From Kalmanozyma brasiliensis GHG001 (taxonomy: Eukaryota; Basidiomycota; Ustilaginomycetes; Ustilaginales), in the NCBI RefSeq assembly GCF_000497045.1, contig NW_015961953.1, forward strand, positions 310,001 to 374,000: DNA of 64,000 nucleotides, read 5' to 3'. The position numbers were made by a program, and so were the translations under genes. Position 1 is the first letter of the stretch. Every line of letters starts with the position of its first letter. Shown piece after piece: positions 52,258 through 63,105 of the stretch. A model generated the notes under the pieces. The model was not told where the DNA came from and ran no database searches. It saw only the letters and a program-made list of their open reading frames with translations.

Positions 52258-52709
52258 TTTGTTATGAAGGGAAATCAAACAATTGTGTAAAAACGTGGCT
52301 TGGCAGCTGTCTGACTTTGTGAGTCAAGGCGAGGCACGCAGCGCATCAGTGTGCATGCAGGGGCGCAAGCTGTCACCGGATGAGCCAAAGTTGCAGTTGA
52401 GCTCCGACCCTTTAATTTGCTCTTCTCCTCCGTCATCGTTGGTTTTGATATCGACGTCGTATCTACGGTTGTAACAGCGACGACCAGACGATCAGATCTG
52501 CGAGCATCTCAACCAGTCGACGAGACAGCATCTACGACGACTGTTTACGACACATCGCGCTGCCAGCTTGTCGAGCCTTATCAACTTGCCTACCGGCGCA
52601 TTTTCTATTGTCCAGAGGGGATTGCAGCTCAGCACTTTTACACTCCTCCTCACCATCCAAAGTCACCTCCACGAACCCAGCCCTCGCACTCGCGCGTTCG
52701 TCGCCCAGC
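52258..52709. other. Intergenic region esterase / REEP-like
   Basis: 452 bp. The frame of the downstream gene is open back to 52608, but the first ATG is at 52710. No other feature seen. Confidence 0.45.
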
Positions 52710-53672
52710 ATGGCGCTCCTCCTCCTCCACCTTCCCACGCTGGCCCTCAACGCCGGCGCCACCCTCGTCTACCCGCTCTACTCGTCCTACAAAGCCGTCA
52801 CCTCGCCCACCACCTCTCTGGCCGAGATGGAGGTCTGGCTCGTTTACTGGTCCGTCTTCGCCTGCTTCTCCCTGCTCGAGACGCTCTTCGGTTTCCTCTG
52901 GTCCTGGGTGCCGTTCTACTACGAGCTGCGGTTGATGTTCAACATCTGGTTGGTGGCGCCGCAGACACGGGGGGCTACGTGGGTGTACGTCCACCATCTG
53001 CACCCTTTCCTGGCGGGCAACCAGAGTGCGATCGATGGGTGGGTGGACGAGGTGAAGCACCGGGCCAAGGGAAGGGTGGACGGTGTACTCGGCGGACTCT
53101 GGAGTGCTTCTCTCGCCTCGGCGGAGGGTGCGGCGCCGAGTGGAGCTGGTGGGAAGGAAGCGAGACACCGACCACCGGTGGGCAACGCACCACCGCCGCC
53201 GACACAACATAATCCAGCTCAAGCACCACTCTCCCTCGTCGGGAACCTGATGAAGACCTATGCACCCGTTGCGATCGCTTCAGCAAAGACTTTCCTGGAT
53301 AGCAAAGCGCCACCTCCGAACACAACCGCATATTCCATCCCCTCCTCCTCCAAGGGCGGAGATGCACAAGCCCGGCGTCGACAACTCGAGGCGCAACTCG
53401 CCGCACTCGATGCAGGAATCGGTTCAAGTCCCAGCAGCGAGAGTGTCTCCTCCGAGGACGGAGGCGTCCCGGTCACCATGATCAATCCCAAAAAGCGCAG
53501 TCCGAGAAACAGCTTTGGCGGCGGCGGCGATGGCAAGGGCAGTCTCAGGAGTCGCATTGTCAGTTCGGGAAGCGGCAGGACGGTCAAGGCTGCTATGGGC
53601 GAGAGCTACGATTTGCTGGATCAGAACGATTTGGGTCCTGTGCAGAAGAAAGGGTGGTTCGGGTCCAACTAG
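52710..53672 (+). CDS. TB2/DP1/HVA22 (REEP) family ER membrane-shaping protein
   Basis: Single exon, 320 residues from ATG 52710. The first 115 residues form the TB2/DP1/HVA22 domain: LVYPLYSSYKAVTSPTTS, WLVYWSVFACFSLLETLF, WVPFYYELRLMFNIWLV and the pattern ...TRGATWVYVHHLHPFL. Hydrophobic hairpins of this family insert in the ER membrane and stabilise curvature. The rest is a long Pro/Ser/Gly-rich cytosolic tail with a short coiled coil (QARRRQLEAQLAALDAG). It is longer than Yop1 (about 180 residues) and lacks the Yop1 N-terminal amphipathic segment, so it is more like REEP1-4 proteins. Convergent with the Zn2Cys6 factor. Confidence 0.88.
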   Translation: MALLLLHLPTLALNAGATLVYPLYSSYKAVTSPTTSLAEMEVWLVYWSVFACFSLLETLFGFLWSWVPFYYELRLMFNIWLVAPQTRGATWVYVHHLHPFLAGNQSAIDGWVDEVKHRAKGRVDGVLGGLWSASLASAEGAAPSGAGGKEARHRPPVGNAPPPPTQHNPAQAPLSLVGNLMKTYAPVAIASAKTFLDSKAPPPNTTAYSIPSSSKGGDAQARRRQLEAQLAALDAGIGSSPSSESVSSEDGGVPVTMINPKKRSPRNSFGGGGDGKGSLRSRIVSSGSGRTVKAAMGESYDLLDQNDLGPVQKKGWFGSN

Positions 53673-53807
53673 CGCTATGAATTCCGCACCCTGTTCTGCA
53701 ATTGATCCAGTCTTTTTCACACTCGCACAAGGTTCTGCAGCGCACCCTGACAGGCTCACAAGGGGGATGACATTCATGTCGAGGTTTGAGAGCTTTGTGC
53801 GCATCCT

Positions 53808-56800
53808 TCACGCGCTACCGCCAGTCAACAACCTCCAAGCATCTCCTTGTGTCGTACCCGCCAAGACGTATCCCAAGAAGCCCATCTCTCTTGCCATATC
53901 CAGCACGTTATCCGCCTCGTTGCCCAACGCCACTTTATCCTGATGCACCGGACTGCTGCTTTTGCTTTGAGGCGAGACGAGCGATCCCAGCTGGGAGGCG
54001 AACGACACCGTGGAGTTGAAGTACAGTGCCAACCTCAGATACACCGGTGCGAAGCTCGCGGGTGAGGTGGGGGGACCGCCGGAGAAGAGGCAGAAGGGAC
54101 CGCACATTCGGACGTAGTCGAGGATCTTGCGGCGGTAGAATTCGAGTGGGAACGAGGTGGGGGTGACGGGGACGGTGGTGCGATCCTTGCCCTCCGTCGA
54201 AGGAGTTTGGACCGTGACGGTGGGATCCGAGGAGAGGGATGTGGCGACCATCATGCAGACGATCCTCAGACACCAGGAGAAGGCGACGCCGGCCACGGCG
54301 AGTACGTGTGGTCCAATGGCGGATCGAATCAGCTTGCCCTGCAGCGAAACGGGCGTCTTTGCCGTGCCCAGCACGAGCACTGCTTCCGCCAAATTGAAGG
54401 TGCGGTGCAGGTCGTCCATCGTCGCGTTCTTGGCCGTGGGCAGCGTGTGCAGAGCGTGGTAGCATCGGACGAGCGATTCGAGGCTGTACCTCAGCGCTTC
54501 CGTGCTGAGCAGTTTCGGAGAGGCGTCCTCGGCCTGCGCGCTGCTCGAAGACGCATCCGCGCTCGCCACGTTGTCTACAGGATCAAACGTGATCGGACGC
54601 TCATCGTCATCCATCGCACTGTGAATGACTGCATCGACATCGCTCTTGCTGATTCCCTTCCATCCGGCGTTGTTCTGCACCAGATCGTTGAGCTGGCCGA
54701 GCATGATGGCGCAACGCAGCACCTCGTGAACCGCATCACCGAGGGCGGAGTGCGACACGTCACCCAGAGCCTCCTTCATCGAGCGGAAGCTGTGACGTTC
54801 CATGCCAAAGCGACCCATCAGCAGATGCGGCGTTCCGAAGGCAACCGCATGCCATCGATCCAGCATGAACAGCAGCGTCCGACGTCGGTACGTCTCGCGG
54901 TCGTTCTGAACATGTGAGCCCGAGCCCAGCTTGGACACCGCAGCGGCGAGGGCCGAGTTGTTGTTGCGTCCGTTGCGAAGGTGGTCGAGATGACAGAGCA
55001 TCAGCAGGTCAGCCTCCTGTCCAGAAAGGCGATGGGCTACCTTGCGAATGGCACGTAGGTCGTCGGTGCCGGCACGTGCCTGCTGCATGAGCTCATCGCG
55101 TGGTCCGCCAAGCCCAGCAGAGGCCTGGCCAATGAGGCTCGCCACCCTCGCAGCGTGAGCCCTAGTCTTGGGCGTCTGCGCGTCTTGCTGCATCGGCACC
55201 ATCTCGACGGGCTCAGTGAGCAGCCTGAGACCCCTAGCAAGCACTTTGTCCTCCAGTCGAGCGATGCTGGCAGTGCTGCTGCCGTTTCTGCTGCTCTCGC
55301 TCTCAGATCGAGCGGGCACGATAGGGAAAGTAGCATGCAGGCAGGAAGAGACGATCTTGTCCTTGACTTCGGCAGAGTCGTCGTCCGGTGTTCGCAAAGG
55401 CGAGTTCGCTGCAGCTCGTCGCTTTGCCTTGCCCTTGCCCTTGGTCTTGGAGACGATTGGCTCGGATTCCACGCGAGCAGAGTCCGGCGAGGGCATAGAC
55501 TTGGACGTCACGGACGATGGAGCGGTCTCGGTCGCGCTGACCGCTCCCGCGTCGGACGACAAGGCTGATGCCAAAGTCGCTATATCGCTGTCCATTGTAT
55601 CGGGCACAAGTGAGGTAGCGAAACTTTCCGGAATGCTTGCGAGGAGATCGGTACCGCCTGGTGCCTCTACCTTGATCTGTGCCTTGTCCACTTCGCTGTT
55701 TCGTCGGCTCGGCTCGTCAGAAGCGGAACGGCCCTCTTCGCTCTTTCCGGTCGAAGGGCGTGCGAAGACGCTCTCCAGCCGACTGATGCGGTCCTCTGTG
55801 CGGATCTTGGGCTTGGCAGTCGAAGTGCTGGCTACAGGTGCGAAGGCAAAGTCTTGCGGGTGTTCCTCGGTCTCGGCATCTGCTCGTTCGCCGGACACAA
55901 ACTGCGACTCGAGCGAATTGAGACGTCTCTCAAGATCCTTGATGTAGCCTTTGCTGGGACCCCGCTTGAGGGGGCGCTTGCTGTAGGAGCAGGTGACTTC
56001 GCTGCGAAGGCAGTTGATGCAAGGCTGCAAGATGAGCATCTCACCTTTGGGCTCCATGTTGGGCTCCAAAGGAGGCACTGCACCGGAGATGGTAAGCGGA
56101 TGACCGGGCTCGCCGGGGAAGGCACCGACAATGTCGCAGCGAGTCTTCCGGCGACGGCATTCATCGCAGGCACGAGAGATTCTCAAGCGTTTGCGATTTG
56201 GCTGAAAAGGATGCTGTGAGGATGTCGAGAGGTCTGCTGTGTGGGCAGAGAATTCGACTGTGTCGGCGATGACGGAAGGCCGAGCATGCGGGGGATTGCC
56301 GGTGTCCAGAGATGGGAGAGGCTGTCGCACAGCTGGCTGAGAGGAAGCGTCGTGTTGGTTGATGGGTCGCTCGTGACCTTTGCTGGCCGGGAGTGGGGAG
56401 ACAGCAGAAACGGAGAGCCTAGGCTGAGGAGGGCGGTACTCATGAGAATGCTGTGGCGCTGAAGCAGAAGAGGGGTAGGGACGAGATTGCGCCGAGTGCG
56501 ACTGCGCTTCCAACTCAGGTTGCTGCTCGAAGACCAGAGAACGTTTCCTAGCTGGTTGGAATGGAGGTGGCAGTGCAGCACTCGATGGCTCTGAACGTCG
56601 GTATTCAGCATCGGACGGTTGCGAGATGAATGTATGCACGCTGGGTCGTCGGGCCTGCTGCTGGATTCCCGGATGAAGGCGAGCGTGATTGTGCTGGATT
56701 TGGAAGTGTTCCGACCGAGTATCGGGATATGAAGCAGCCGACGAGGGGAACGCAGCTTCGCGAGACGAGGTCGCATGACTGTAAGCAAGACGCTGATGAG

Positions 56801-57365
56801 CAGGCAAGTCGGCTTCGCCGTGGGAGCGGTCCGCATCGTGGGAGCGATTTCTCGCTTCGGCTGGTCCAGTCGGGTCGCGCCCGAATGACATCCTTCGCAT
56901 GTCCATAGAGGCCTCTTCAGAAGCACGAGAGTAGGCGAAAGATGGCTGTGGCTGTGCGAAACGCATCGTCGGTTCGTCCGAGTGGCCCAGCTGGCGTGCG
57001 CGTGGATCCACGTCTACCGAGAAGCGGCGACCATCACCATGCATAGGATGATGTTCGCCGTAACCCTCCAGTCGACCGTCGTGCGTTGAGATACGGTAGG
57101 GCTCGGCCTGTACGGACCGCGAAGCCTTTGGTTCGCGATGGTCATGGTGGCTGGCGTGGAGTGGCAAAGTGCGAGGTGCAGGCAGTCGAGGTGGAGCAAA
57201 GCTGTGCTGTGCATGAGGAGCATGGGTAGCTGCGTCGTGATACGGAGACGCCATGTGTGCGTGAGGATGATCGTACGAGTTTGATGCGTGCGACAATTGC
57301 TGGTGCGAAGCGTACTCTCGACGCGGTGCGCCGGAAAGCGAGTTGGAATGAGGTCGATACGACAT
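53808..57365 (-). CDS. Zn2Cys6 transcription factor with fungal-specific regulatory domain
   Basis: Single exon, 1185 residues from ATG 57363-57365. The binuclear zinc cluster is C400-x2-C403-x6-C410 ... C449-x2-C452-x6-C459, with a 38-residue loop between the two triads instead of the usual 5-12. It is followed by RGPSKGYIKDLERRLNSLESQ (linker and dimerisation coiled coil, similar in wording to Rgt1-type and other nutrient regulators). Residues 1-390 are His/Gln/Ser-rich. A fungal transcription-factor regulatory region covers about 700-1150 (ARVASLIGQ..., LLMLCHLDHLRNGR, FMLDRWHAVAFGTPHLL). Targets cannot be inferred. It lies next to a 3.8 kb upstream region, the largest non-coding stretch here. 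Confidence 0.9.
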   Translation of the reverse strand: MSYRPHSNSLSGAPRREYASHQQLSHASNSYDHPHAHMASPYHDAATHAPHAQHSFAPPRLPAPRTLPLHASHHDHREPKASRSVQAEPYRISTHDGRLEGYGEHHPMHGDGRRFSVDVDPRARQLGHSDEPTMRFAQPQPSFAYSRASEEASMDMRRMSFGRDPTGPAEARNRSHDADRSHGEADLPAHQRLAYSHATSSREAAFPSSAASYPDTRSEHFQIQHNHARLHPGIQQQARRPSVHTFISQPSDAEYRRSEPSSAALPPPFQPARKRSLVFEQQPELEAQSHSAQSRPYPSSASAPQHSHEYRPPQPRLSVSAVSPLPASKGHERPINQHDASSQPAVRQPLPSLDTGNPPHARPSVIADTVEFSAHTADLSTSSQHPFQPNRKRLRISRACDECRRRKTRCDIVGAFPGEPGHPLTISGAVPPLEPNMEPKGEMLILQPCINCLRSEVTCSYSKRPLKRGPSKGYIKDLERRLNSLESQFVSGERADAETEEHPQDFAFAPVASTSTAKPKIRTEDRISRLESVFARPSTGKSEEGRSASDEPSRRNSEVDKAQIKVEAPGGTDLLASIPESFATSLVPDTMDSDIATLASALSSDAGAVSATETAPSSVTSKSMPSPDSARVESEPIVSKTKGKGKAKRRAAANSPLRTPDDDSAEVKDKIVSSCLHATFPIVPARSESESSRNGSSTASIARLEDKVLARGLRLLTEPVEMVPMQQDAQTPKTRAHAARVASLIGQASAGLGGPRDELMQQARAGTDDLRAIRKVAHRLSGQEADLLMLCHLDHLRNGRNNNSALAAAVSKLGSGSHVQNDRETYRRRTLLFMLDRWHAVAFGTPHLLMGRFGMERHSFRSMKEALGDVSHSALGDAVHEVLRCAIMLGQLNDLVQNNAGWKGISKSDVDAVIHSAMDDDERPITFDPVDNVASADASSSSAQAEDASPKLLSTEALRYSLESLVRCYHALHTLPTAKNATMDDLHRTFNLAEAVLVLGTAKTPVSLQGKLIRSAIGPHVLAVAGVAFSWCLRIVCMMVATSLSSDPTVTVQTPSTEGKDRTTVPVTPTSFPLEFYRRKILDYVRMCGPFCLFSGGPPTSPASFAPVYLRLALYFNSTVSFASQLGSLVSPQSKSSSPVHQDKVALGNEADNVLDMAREMGFLGYVLAGTTQGDAWRLLTGGSA

Positions 57366-58223
57366 TGTGATGGACGCAAGAAGCTCTTCAAAGCAAGTTG
57401 CTCGTGCGGTCGGCGACAACTACGACGACAAGACAGCCGACAAAGCGTTGGTTGCACTTGCAATGCTGCTTCAGCGCATGAGCTGGTCCTTTGCGCGGAA
57501 GTGGATTTTGGTGTTGTGAACGCCAATCGCTGAATGGTCTTGTTGGCTCAATGTGTGTCTGAGGATGTTCCGTTCCTTCGTCGCGAGGCTGTGATGGGTG
57601 CGTGTATGAAGGGAGAAAGATCCAAAAGGGAGGAGATGATGGAAGGGTTCCGGGGCGGGCAATGATCCGCTGGAAGCAGCGATCGGTGAAGGAGCGGCGA
57701 GATGGATGAGGCGAATGGTTAAGGTGACACAAGAGAGCAGCGGGACCAGGCAAGCCGAATGGTTCTGAAAGGCGACAGACAGACGGATTGACAAGGAGAA
57801 GAGGAGCCGCTGTCGGCGGTGACCTGAGACTGACTGCTTGAAGCTGCGTTGAGACATGCATGCGCGACAGCTCGGAAAGGGTCGCGCGTTTGATCCGGGT
57901 GGTGCTTGAAATCTGAACAGAACCAATCTGCTCGCTCGCTTAACCTCACTTCCGCTGCAAGGGCCAACGGGAAACAAGCCCTTTAGCGGACCACCCTTTT
58001 GTCCATGAGACGGCAAGACAGCGCCACCTAGGATCCACAACCAAATTTACCAGAGGCTCCGCCAATCGAGGCGTAGACCGGCACCTATTGGCAAAGGGCC
58101 AGGAGAAGAGGAGGTTGACCGGTATAGCCGTTGTTGGATCCACCGTTGATGTGTGCCTGATGTTTGCGGTTGTACGGCGCCGTCTTGACAGTCTCGCTAA
58201 AATAGTGGTATAAAAACAAAATT

Positions 58224-58295
58224 GGTGAAAAACAGGACTTTTGTGCGTCTCGCGCAGCTGCAAGGCGTGTGAATTCAAGTCTCACCTTTTTTTTT
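58224..58295 (+). ncRNA. Candidate small Pol III-type RNA (hairpin followed by T9)
   Basis: TATAAAAA (58209-58216) precedes GGTGA (58224-58228) and GACTT (58236-58240), which pair with AAGTC (58277-58281) and TCACC (58282-58286). The stem ends directly at nine T residues (58287-58295), a Pol III terminator. GAATTCAAGTC (58271-58281) resembles a B box with one mismatch, and TCGCGCAGCTG (58249-58259) resembles an A box with one mismatch, but A-B spacing is too short for a tRNA. Weak evidence; could be a tRNA relic or chance. Confidence 0.3.
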
Positions 58296-61114
58296 GCTGC
58301 TTGCGTGCAGCGAACGGCAGCTCTTCTCAAGAACGGCAGCCGCTTACCAGCGCCAAGGTGCTACTGCTGCCGCTGAGCCCTAAATCGATTGTACTGTCTT
58401 CACTTGCAGCGGAAGTGCCGTTTGAATTGCTATGTGCACGGGGCTGAGCGGCTCAGCGAAGCATTCATCACCATCCACACAGCTTAGCATGGAAACAATG
58501 GCAGCGGCATTGGGGTCCCGTTGGCTGGACTGATACCACCCAAGCTAGCAACTTAGCACGTCCGCCTGTTTCTGCTTCTTCCAACGTGTCGATGGCCTGG
58601 GGTCGCTTCGAAAACGGATGGGAACGCGCAGTGAGTTGCACCTCGCTCAAGCTGCTCCTTTGCGTCCGTAGCTGTGTGTGGCGGAGATGGCGAAGTCAGG
58701 CACAACAGGATGAGGTTGTGCTCCGACGTCCCGACTCCTCTGCGGCCGTTCCGTTTTCCCCTGCAGCGGTCTGCTGTACCCATTGTGAGTTCATTCCTTC
58801 TCCGACGGGTGCCTCTGACTTCATGTGTCGCTCTGGTAGGGGAAGCCCCACGTAGCAACGCTGACCCTTTCTGAGACCGGTGTAAGCCCCAGACGACGTC
58901 TCTGATAACATCTCTCTGCGGAAGTGGACCTTCGGTGTATGAAACGTGCTACCACGCTCGTTTATTGAAGCTCGTTTTTGCGTACGGAGCAAGGCTGGAT
59001 CAGACGATATCTGCTCTCACCTGCTGAAACATTCCGCGGATCGAGGTTTAAGCGAGCGAGATGGCTTTTGCCTCGGTTTCAAGCCAGGGTCTGATGCGAA
59101 TCGGGTCGAGTTTTGCCAGAAATTCGAACGGCTCTCTTGAGCTTGGCATGACAGAAGCGCTCTGCCGAAAAGAAGCGGAAACACACCCGATCTCGCGCGC
59201 TAAAATGCTCGGCCAAAGGCAAAGTGGCTCGCTTCGATGCGGTCTCGAGGCTGCTTGGCTCCATCCGAGACGCGTGTCGCGCAACAGCCGAAGTAGCGTC
59301 CAGACCCTTCTTGGAACGAGACTCTCAAAACCGGTGACCGCCAGCCTCTCTCACCCTTTTTCTATCAAGCCCAGTCTGTCTGCTCTCCTTTGCTCGATCG
59401 CAATTCAGGTTTGCTCCGGCTAGATCATCTCGCTTGAATGGCAGTGAGCCGCTCTGCCGGACCATCATGACACTAACAGCCGAATGCTTGTTTGTACCTG
59501 ATCTCTCCCAGCCAAACATGCGATGTGAGACGCACTTACTTAGCAAACAGCGCGCTAGGCTCTTCGAACGCCATACTGGACAGCAACTTTGCTATCTGCG
59601 AGATCAAGTCCCAATCCCACAGCAGCCGGCCCGCCGCTGAGGTAAGGAAGACCTTCCCAGTCACAGACTCTAGGCCAGAGCTCTCGTGCGAGCCGAGTGA
59701 CCGACTGACTCGCATCGACTGCGCTGCTTGGGTGGAATCAGGTGATTAATGACAGGTGGGCGCGAACAGAGCATTGCTGTTCGTGCGACAGAGGGTGCTC
59801 TCACGTTGTGCTAAGCAAGAATTTTGGGGTCGCCACACAGCGACATCAAAAGCGCAGAGGCGCAAGCGACGTCATCCGCAGATTCAAGTTTCCCACGACG
59901 CTCGATGGGAAGCTTGGATTTGACGTTTGACAGGTCAGGAGTCTGAGCCTGTTGACTCTTTGTGAGAACAATCGAACCCGCATGCACACATATGAGATGG
60001 AAGGTTCGGGCTGTGATGCCACGACAAAGCCGCGAACTGTGGTTGGAATGCGCAGTGACATGAGGGGTCCTGACAACCGCTCTTGCGCAGCCTGGCGTTC
60101 CTCGGGCGCAATTTCTACTTGGCATCATGTGCCTTGGCGCATTCCTCGAGACAAAGTTGTGCCTGCCTCAAGGTTGCGCTTTTGGTGGATACACGCGCAA
60201 GCTTGCGCTCAGAAGCCAAATCTCTTGAGCAATCACTGGCTCGGAAAGCCGGTGTCAGATCGAATCGGGCCGTATCTTATCCACCGGTGTCCTAACGAAG
60301 CTTGTCGTCACCTTGACACGAGTTTGAGCATCCGGTGTTCTGGATCCGGGGTGCTTTTACTGATATGACTCGCACTCTTGCTCACGCTTTCAGCTTCTCT
60401 CCGACGTAAGAATCTTCCAGAGAACAGCTTGTCGCTCTTGGCGCTGGCAGAGAACAAGCTGCGCATAGATCTGTTCCGTCGGCAAGGTGGGTTGTCTTGC
60501 GTCTGCTGATGAAGTCGACAGCCTGAGTTCTCACGCCATGCTTCCGTTATGAAGGTCGCATTCTCTTTGAGTCGTCACAATTCGACGATTCCTTGCCTCT
60601 CTTTTGGCTGCATCAACGATCAGCGCCATGACAGCTCGGTTTGCGCTGAGTGGGACAATGACACCGCATCTTCCCACGCTCACACCGGTCAAGGATGCAA
60701 CCGAAGCTTGAATCGGCTTCTGTCTCACGCCTGCGGAAGCTTCCGAGCCTGTGTCAAACCCACCATGCGCAGGCGGCAAGAATGCGAGCGCACGCCTCCG
60801 CGGTCTCCTGTCACCCAACACTGTATATGCGCACAACTGTCTCAGAGCTTATCACGGGATTGCCATCTACAATCCCAGCTCTTCCAAACAGTCACAACAT
60901 GCAAGCTGTCATGTCACATTACGCACGGACGAAGCTTCCTCTTCAAGCTCTGCTCAACTCTAGGCGCCCTGTTGACCAGCATTCGAAGGTGCAGTTCAAG
61001 TAGGAACGTGTGCTCCGTGCACTCTGTCTCTGCGCTGCTGTGCTTCTCAGAAGCAATCGTCGCTTTGGCGACACTCTTTGGGGCAATCGCAAACAGCCTC
61101 GGACAAGCAGAGGG

Positions 61115-61120
61115 TATAAA
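61115..61120 (+). promoter_or_regulatory. TATA box of the orphan gene at 61208
   Basis: TATAAA in AGGGTATAAAGCC, 93 bp before the ATG, the same spacing as in the monooxygenase gene. Confidence 0.55.
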
Positions 61121-61207
61121 GCCACTAACAGCGCCCTTCTGCCGGACGACCATCACCCAACCACCACTCAGCCACCGGACCACTTCCATGGTTTGCAACG
61201 CCACACC

Positions 61208-62773
61208 ATGACAACAACAGTCACAGCCTGCGAGCTGCAGCTGTTCCCTGGAGGACACCCTGCGGTTCGCAAGCAGTACCCGATCCTTCTACACGGCCAC
61301 TCTCTTTCCAACAAGCCCTTCGAGGGCACGCTCAAGAACCAACACGATCCCTCCTCTCACATCCACACCTGGTCAAGCCAACCATCTGCGAGGACCATCT
61401 CGCTCGTGCCTACTCTCTCTTACTTTGCATCGGCATCTGACACTACCACGGACCTGCTGGAAGCCGAAATCAACGCAGCCTTCGACAAGCATGCTTCCGT
61501 GGATCTTCAGCGCAATGGCTCCTACAGCAACACCTCTGTCGACTCTGACGACACTCTGATCGCTCTCAAGACCCCTCATCACAGCGATGACGACGCAGAC
61601 TATCGACGCCGTAGCGTACACTTCCTCGAAGAGGCTCGCCAGAATACGCCACGACACGAAGTTCCCGAATCTGCTTCTCGACCCTCCAACGGCGTACTGT
61701 CCTTCGATCCTAGTTCTGGCCACACAGTCTCTCTGCGGGATCAGGATCCTGCTCCAATCGTCCATGTCGACGACTCCGACGCATCCTCTGACATCAGCGA
61801 ACCCTCCGATCTCGCTGCCCGCGACGACATCTTCTCTTGTCTCCAGCTCAAGAAGCACCTCAGCTCCATCGACCATGCCAAATTCGCTCCCGACGCCTTC
61901 CTCAAGCTGATGGACGATTACGAGACGCAGCTCTCCTTGTTTCTCTCTATCTCCGAGAAAGTCCTCGAAGCACTACAGGCGGCGACGGGTGATCGACCCT
62001 CAAAGCTAGAGCAGCGCGTGATAGCCGCTATCCGCCGCACGATGTCTTACGGCCTCGAGTCGATGATCATGCTTTCGTGGTTCCGCGAGTACAAGATCGA
62101 TCAAGCGAGCGCGTCTGTTCGCTCAGCCAGGGACATCAACAGCTACGGGCCAAAGTCAGCCGCTAATGTCATCTCCGCACCGAGCCATGTCACGAAGGGC
62201 TCCCACGACCCTGCTCGAGGAGCTTGCGGTATCTCCCTCGCGCCTAGTGGCTTCGCGTCTTGCACCCGCGCCTCGTCCCAGCGCTACGACCGCGCCGGTA
62301 TCAATGCCAAACGTCGATTTCAGAGCGCCTGGAACACCAGTATCGACTCGGACATCACTGTGTCTCCCACTGTCGACTCTCCTGCATCCCCGCACACACC
62401 CGCCTCAAGCAGCGCATCCAAGGCGCTCAGCCTGCAGTCTTTCCTGCTCGAAGACGCGGCCTCGTTCCGTTCCGCCGAGCCTCGTCCAACGCCGACCAAG
62501 CGCTTGTCGCTGCGCAAGATCAAGACGAGCCTGCGTTCCGTCACGTCGCCGACGGCCTCTCCCGCTGGTCAATCCGGACGCGGCGTTCGTTCCCAGTCGG
62601 ACCCCGTTCAGCGCAACGCTTTCGACCCGGCTACGCTCCGCGAAACACGTGTGCACGAGTCGCAGCACTACGTAGCGGTCGGCAGCACCCGCTTTGGCGA
62701 GTTTGAAGCGGTCCAGCCGCCCATTAAGCGCCCGTCGAGGGTGCGATCGTTGCTTCGAGCGGTGTCTTCGTAG
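61208..62773 (+). CDS. Orphan serine-rich protein of unknown function
   Basis: Single exon, 521 residues from ATG 61208 (MTTTVTACELQLFPGG). I do not recognise it. Residues about 225-335 are predicted-helical (FSCLQLKKHLSSIDHAKF..., LMDDYETQLSLFLSISEKVLEALQ, YGLESMIMLSWFREYKI) and form the only ordered-looking part. The flanks are Ser/Thr/Asp-rich with many potential phosphorylation sites, and the C-terminus is basic (KRPSRVRSLLRAVSS). No signal peptide or membrane segment. The TATA box and the long upstream region suggest regulated expression. Codon use resembles neighbouring genes, so I take it as real. Confidence 0.75.
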   Translation: MTTTVTACELQLFPGGHPAVRKQYPILLHGHSLSNKPFEGTLKNQHDPSSHIHTWSSQPSARTISLVPTLSYFASASDTTTDLLEAEINAAFDKHASVDLQRNGSYSNTSVDSDDTLIALKTPHHSDDDADYRRRSVHFLEEARQNTPRHEVPESASRPSNGVLSFDPSSGHTVSLRDQDPAPIVHVDDSDASSDISEPSDLAARDDIFSCLQLKKHLSSIDHAKFAPDAFLKLMDDYETQLSLFLSISEKVLEALQAATGDRPSKLEQRVIAAIRRTMSYGLESMIMLSWFREYKIDQASASVRSARDINSYGPKSAANVISAPSHVTKGSHDPARGACGISLAPSGFASCTRASSQRYDRAGINAKRRFQSAWNTSIDSDITVSPTVDSPASPHTPASSSASKALSLQSFLLEDAASFRSAEPRPTPTKRLSLRKIKTSLRSVTSPTASPAGQSGRGVRSQSDPVQRNAFDPATLRETRVHESQHYVAVGSTRFGEFEAVQPPIKRPSRVRSLLRAVSS

Positions 62774-63105
62774 AGACGCTTTCAGACGGCTGCTCGTGCT
62801 CTCTCCCCTCGCTTCACTGCTGGTCATTGGCTGCAATTCCTCTCCTTTCGTATCGCCCTCCCTCTCTCATGCACAATCCCTTGTATGCACTATCCCTTGC
62901 TCTACCTTTCTTTCGCTCCCTCGTCGTGTACAGTGTCTGGCAGTTTCAATCGCTTCGCACACTCTTCCTTCCACACCTACACACGCCTCCTTGCCGTACA
63001 ATCACTTCGCACACTCTCCCTGTCACTCGTAGCCAATCACTCGTCCTTCTCAAGTGCAATCGTACACATTCCCACATCCTGCCTGAGAGTGTGACACGCA
63101 TCCTC
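62774..63105. other. Convergent intergenic region
   Basis: 332 bp between the orphan gene and the TRAPP-like gene, C/T-rich with several repeated TCGCACACTC-type stretches (near 62955 and 63005). Presumably 3' UTRs. Confidence 0.45.

Larger units (their letters stand above)
57366..61207. promoter_or_regulatory. 3.8 kb divergent intergenic region upstream of the Zn2Cys6 factor and an orphan gene
   Basis: Largest gap in the window. Many short open frames exist on both strands, none with a domain or believable splice structure. Contents noted: a TATA/hairpin/T9 arrangement at 58209-58295, a 14-bp perfect palindrome at 60195-60208, and a TATA box at 61115 serving the gene at 61208. Long upstream regions are common for fungal regulators with complex control. 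Confidence 0.5.

Noticed and set aside
59952..60368. 138-codon plus frame in the 3.8 kb gap
   Set aside because: No domain, weak codon bias and no promoter elements at sensible distance.
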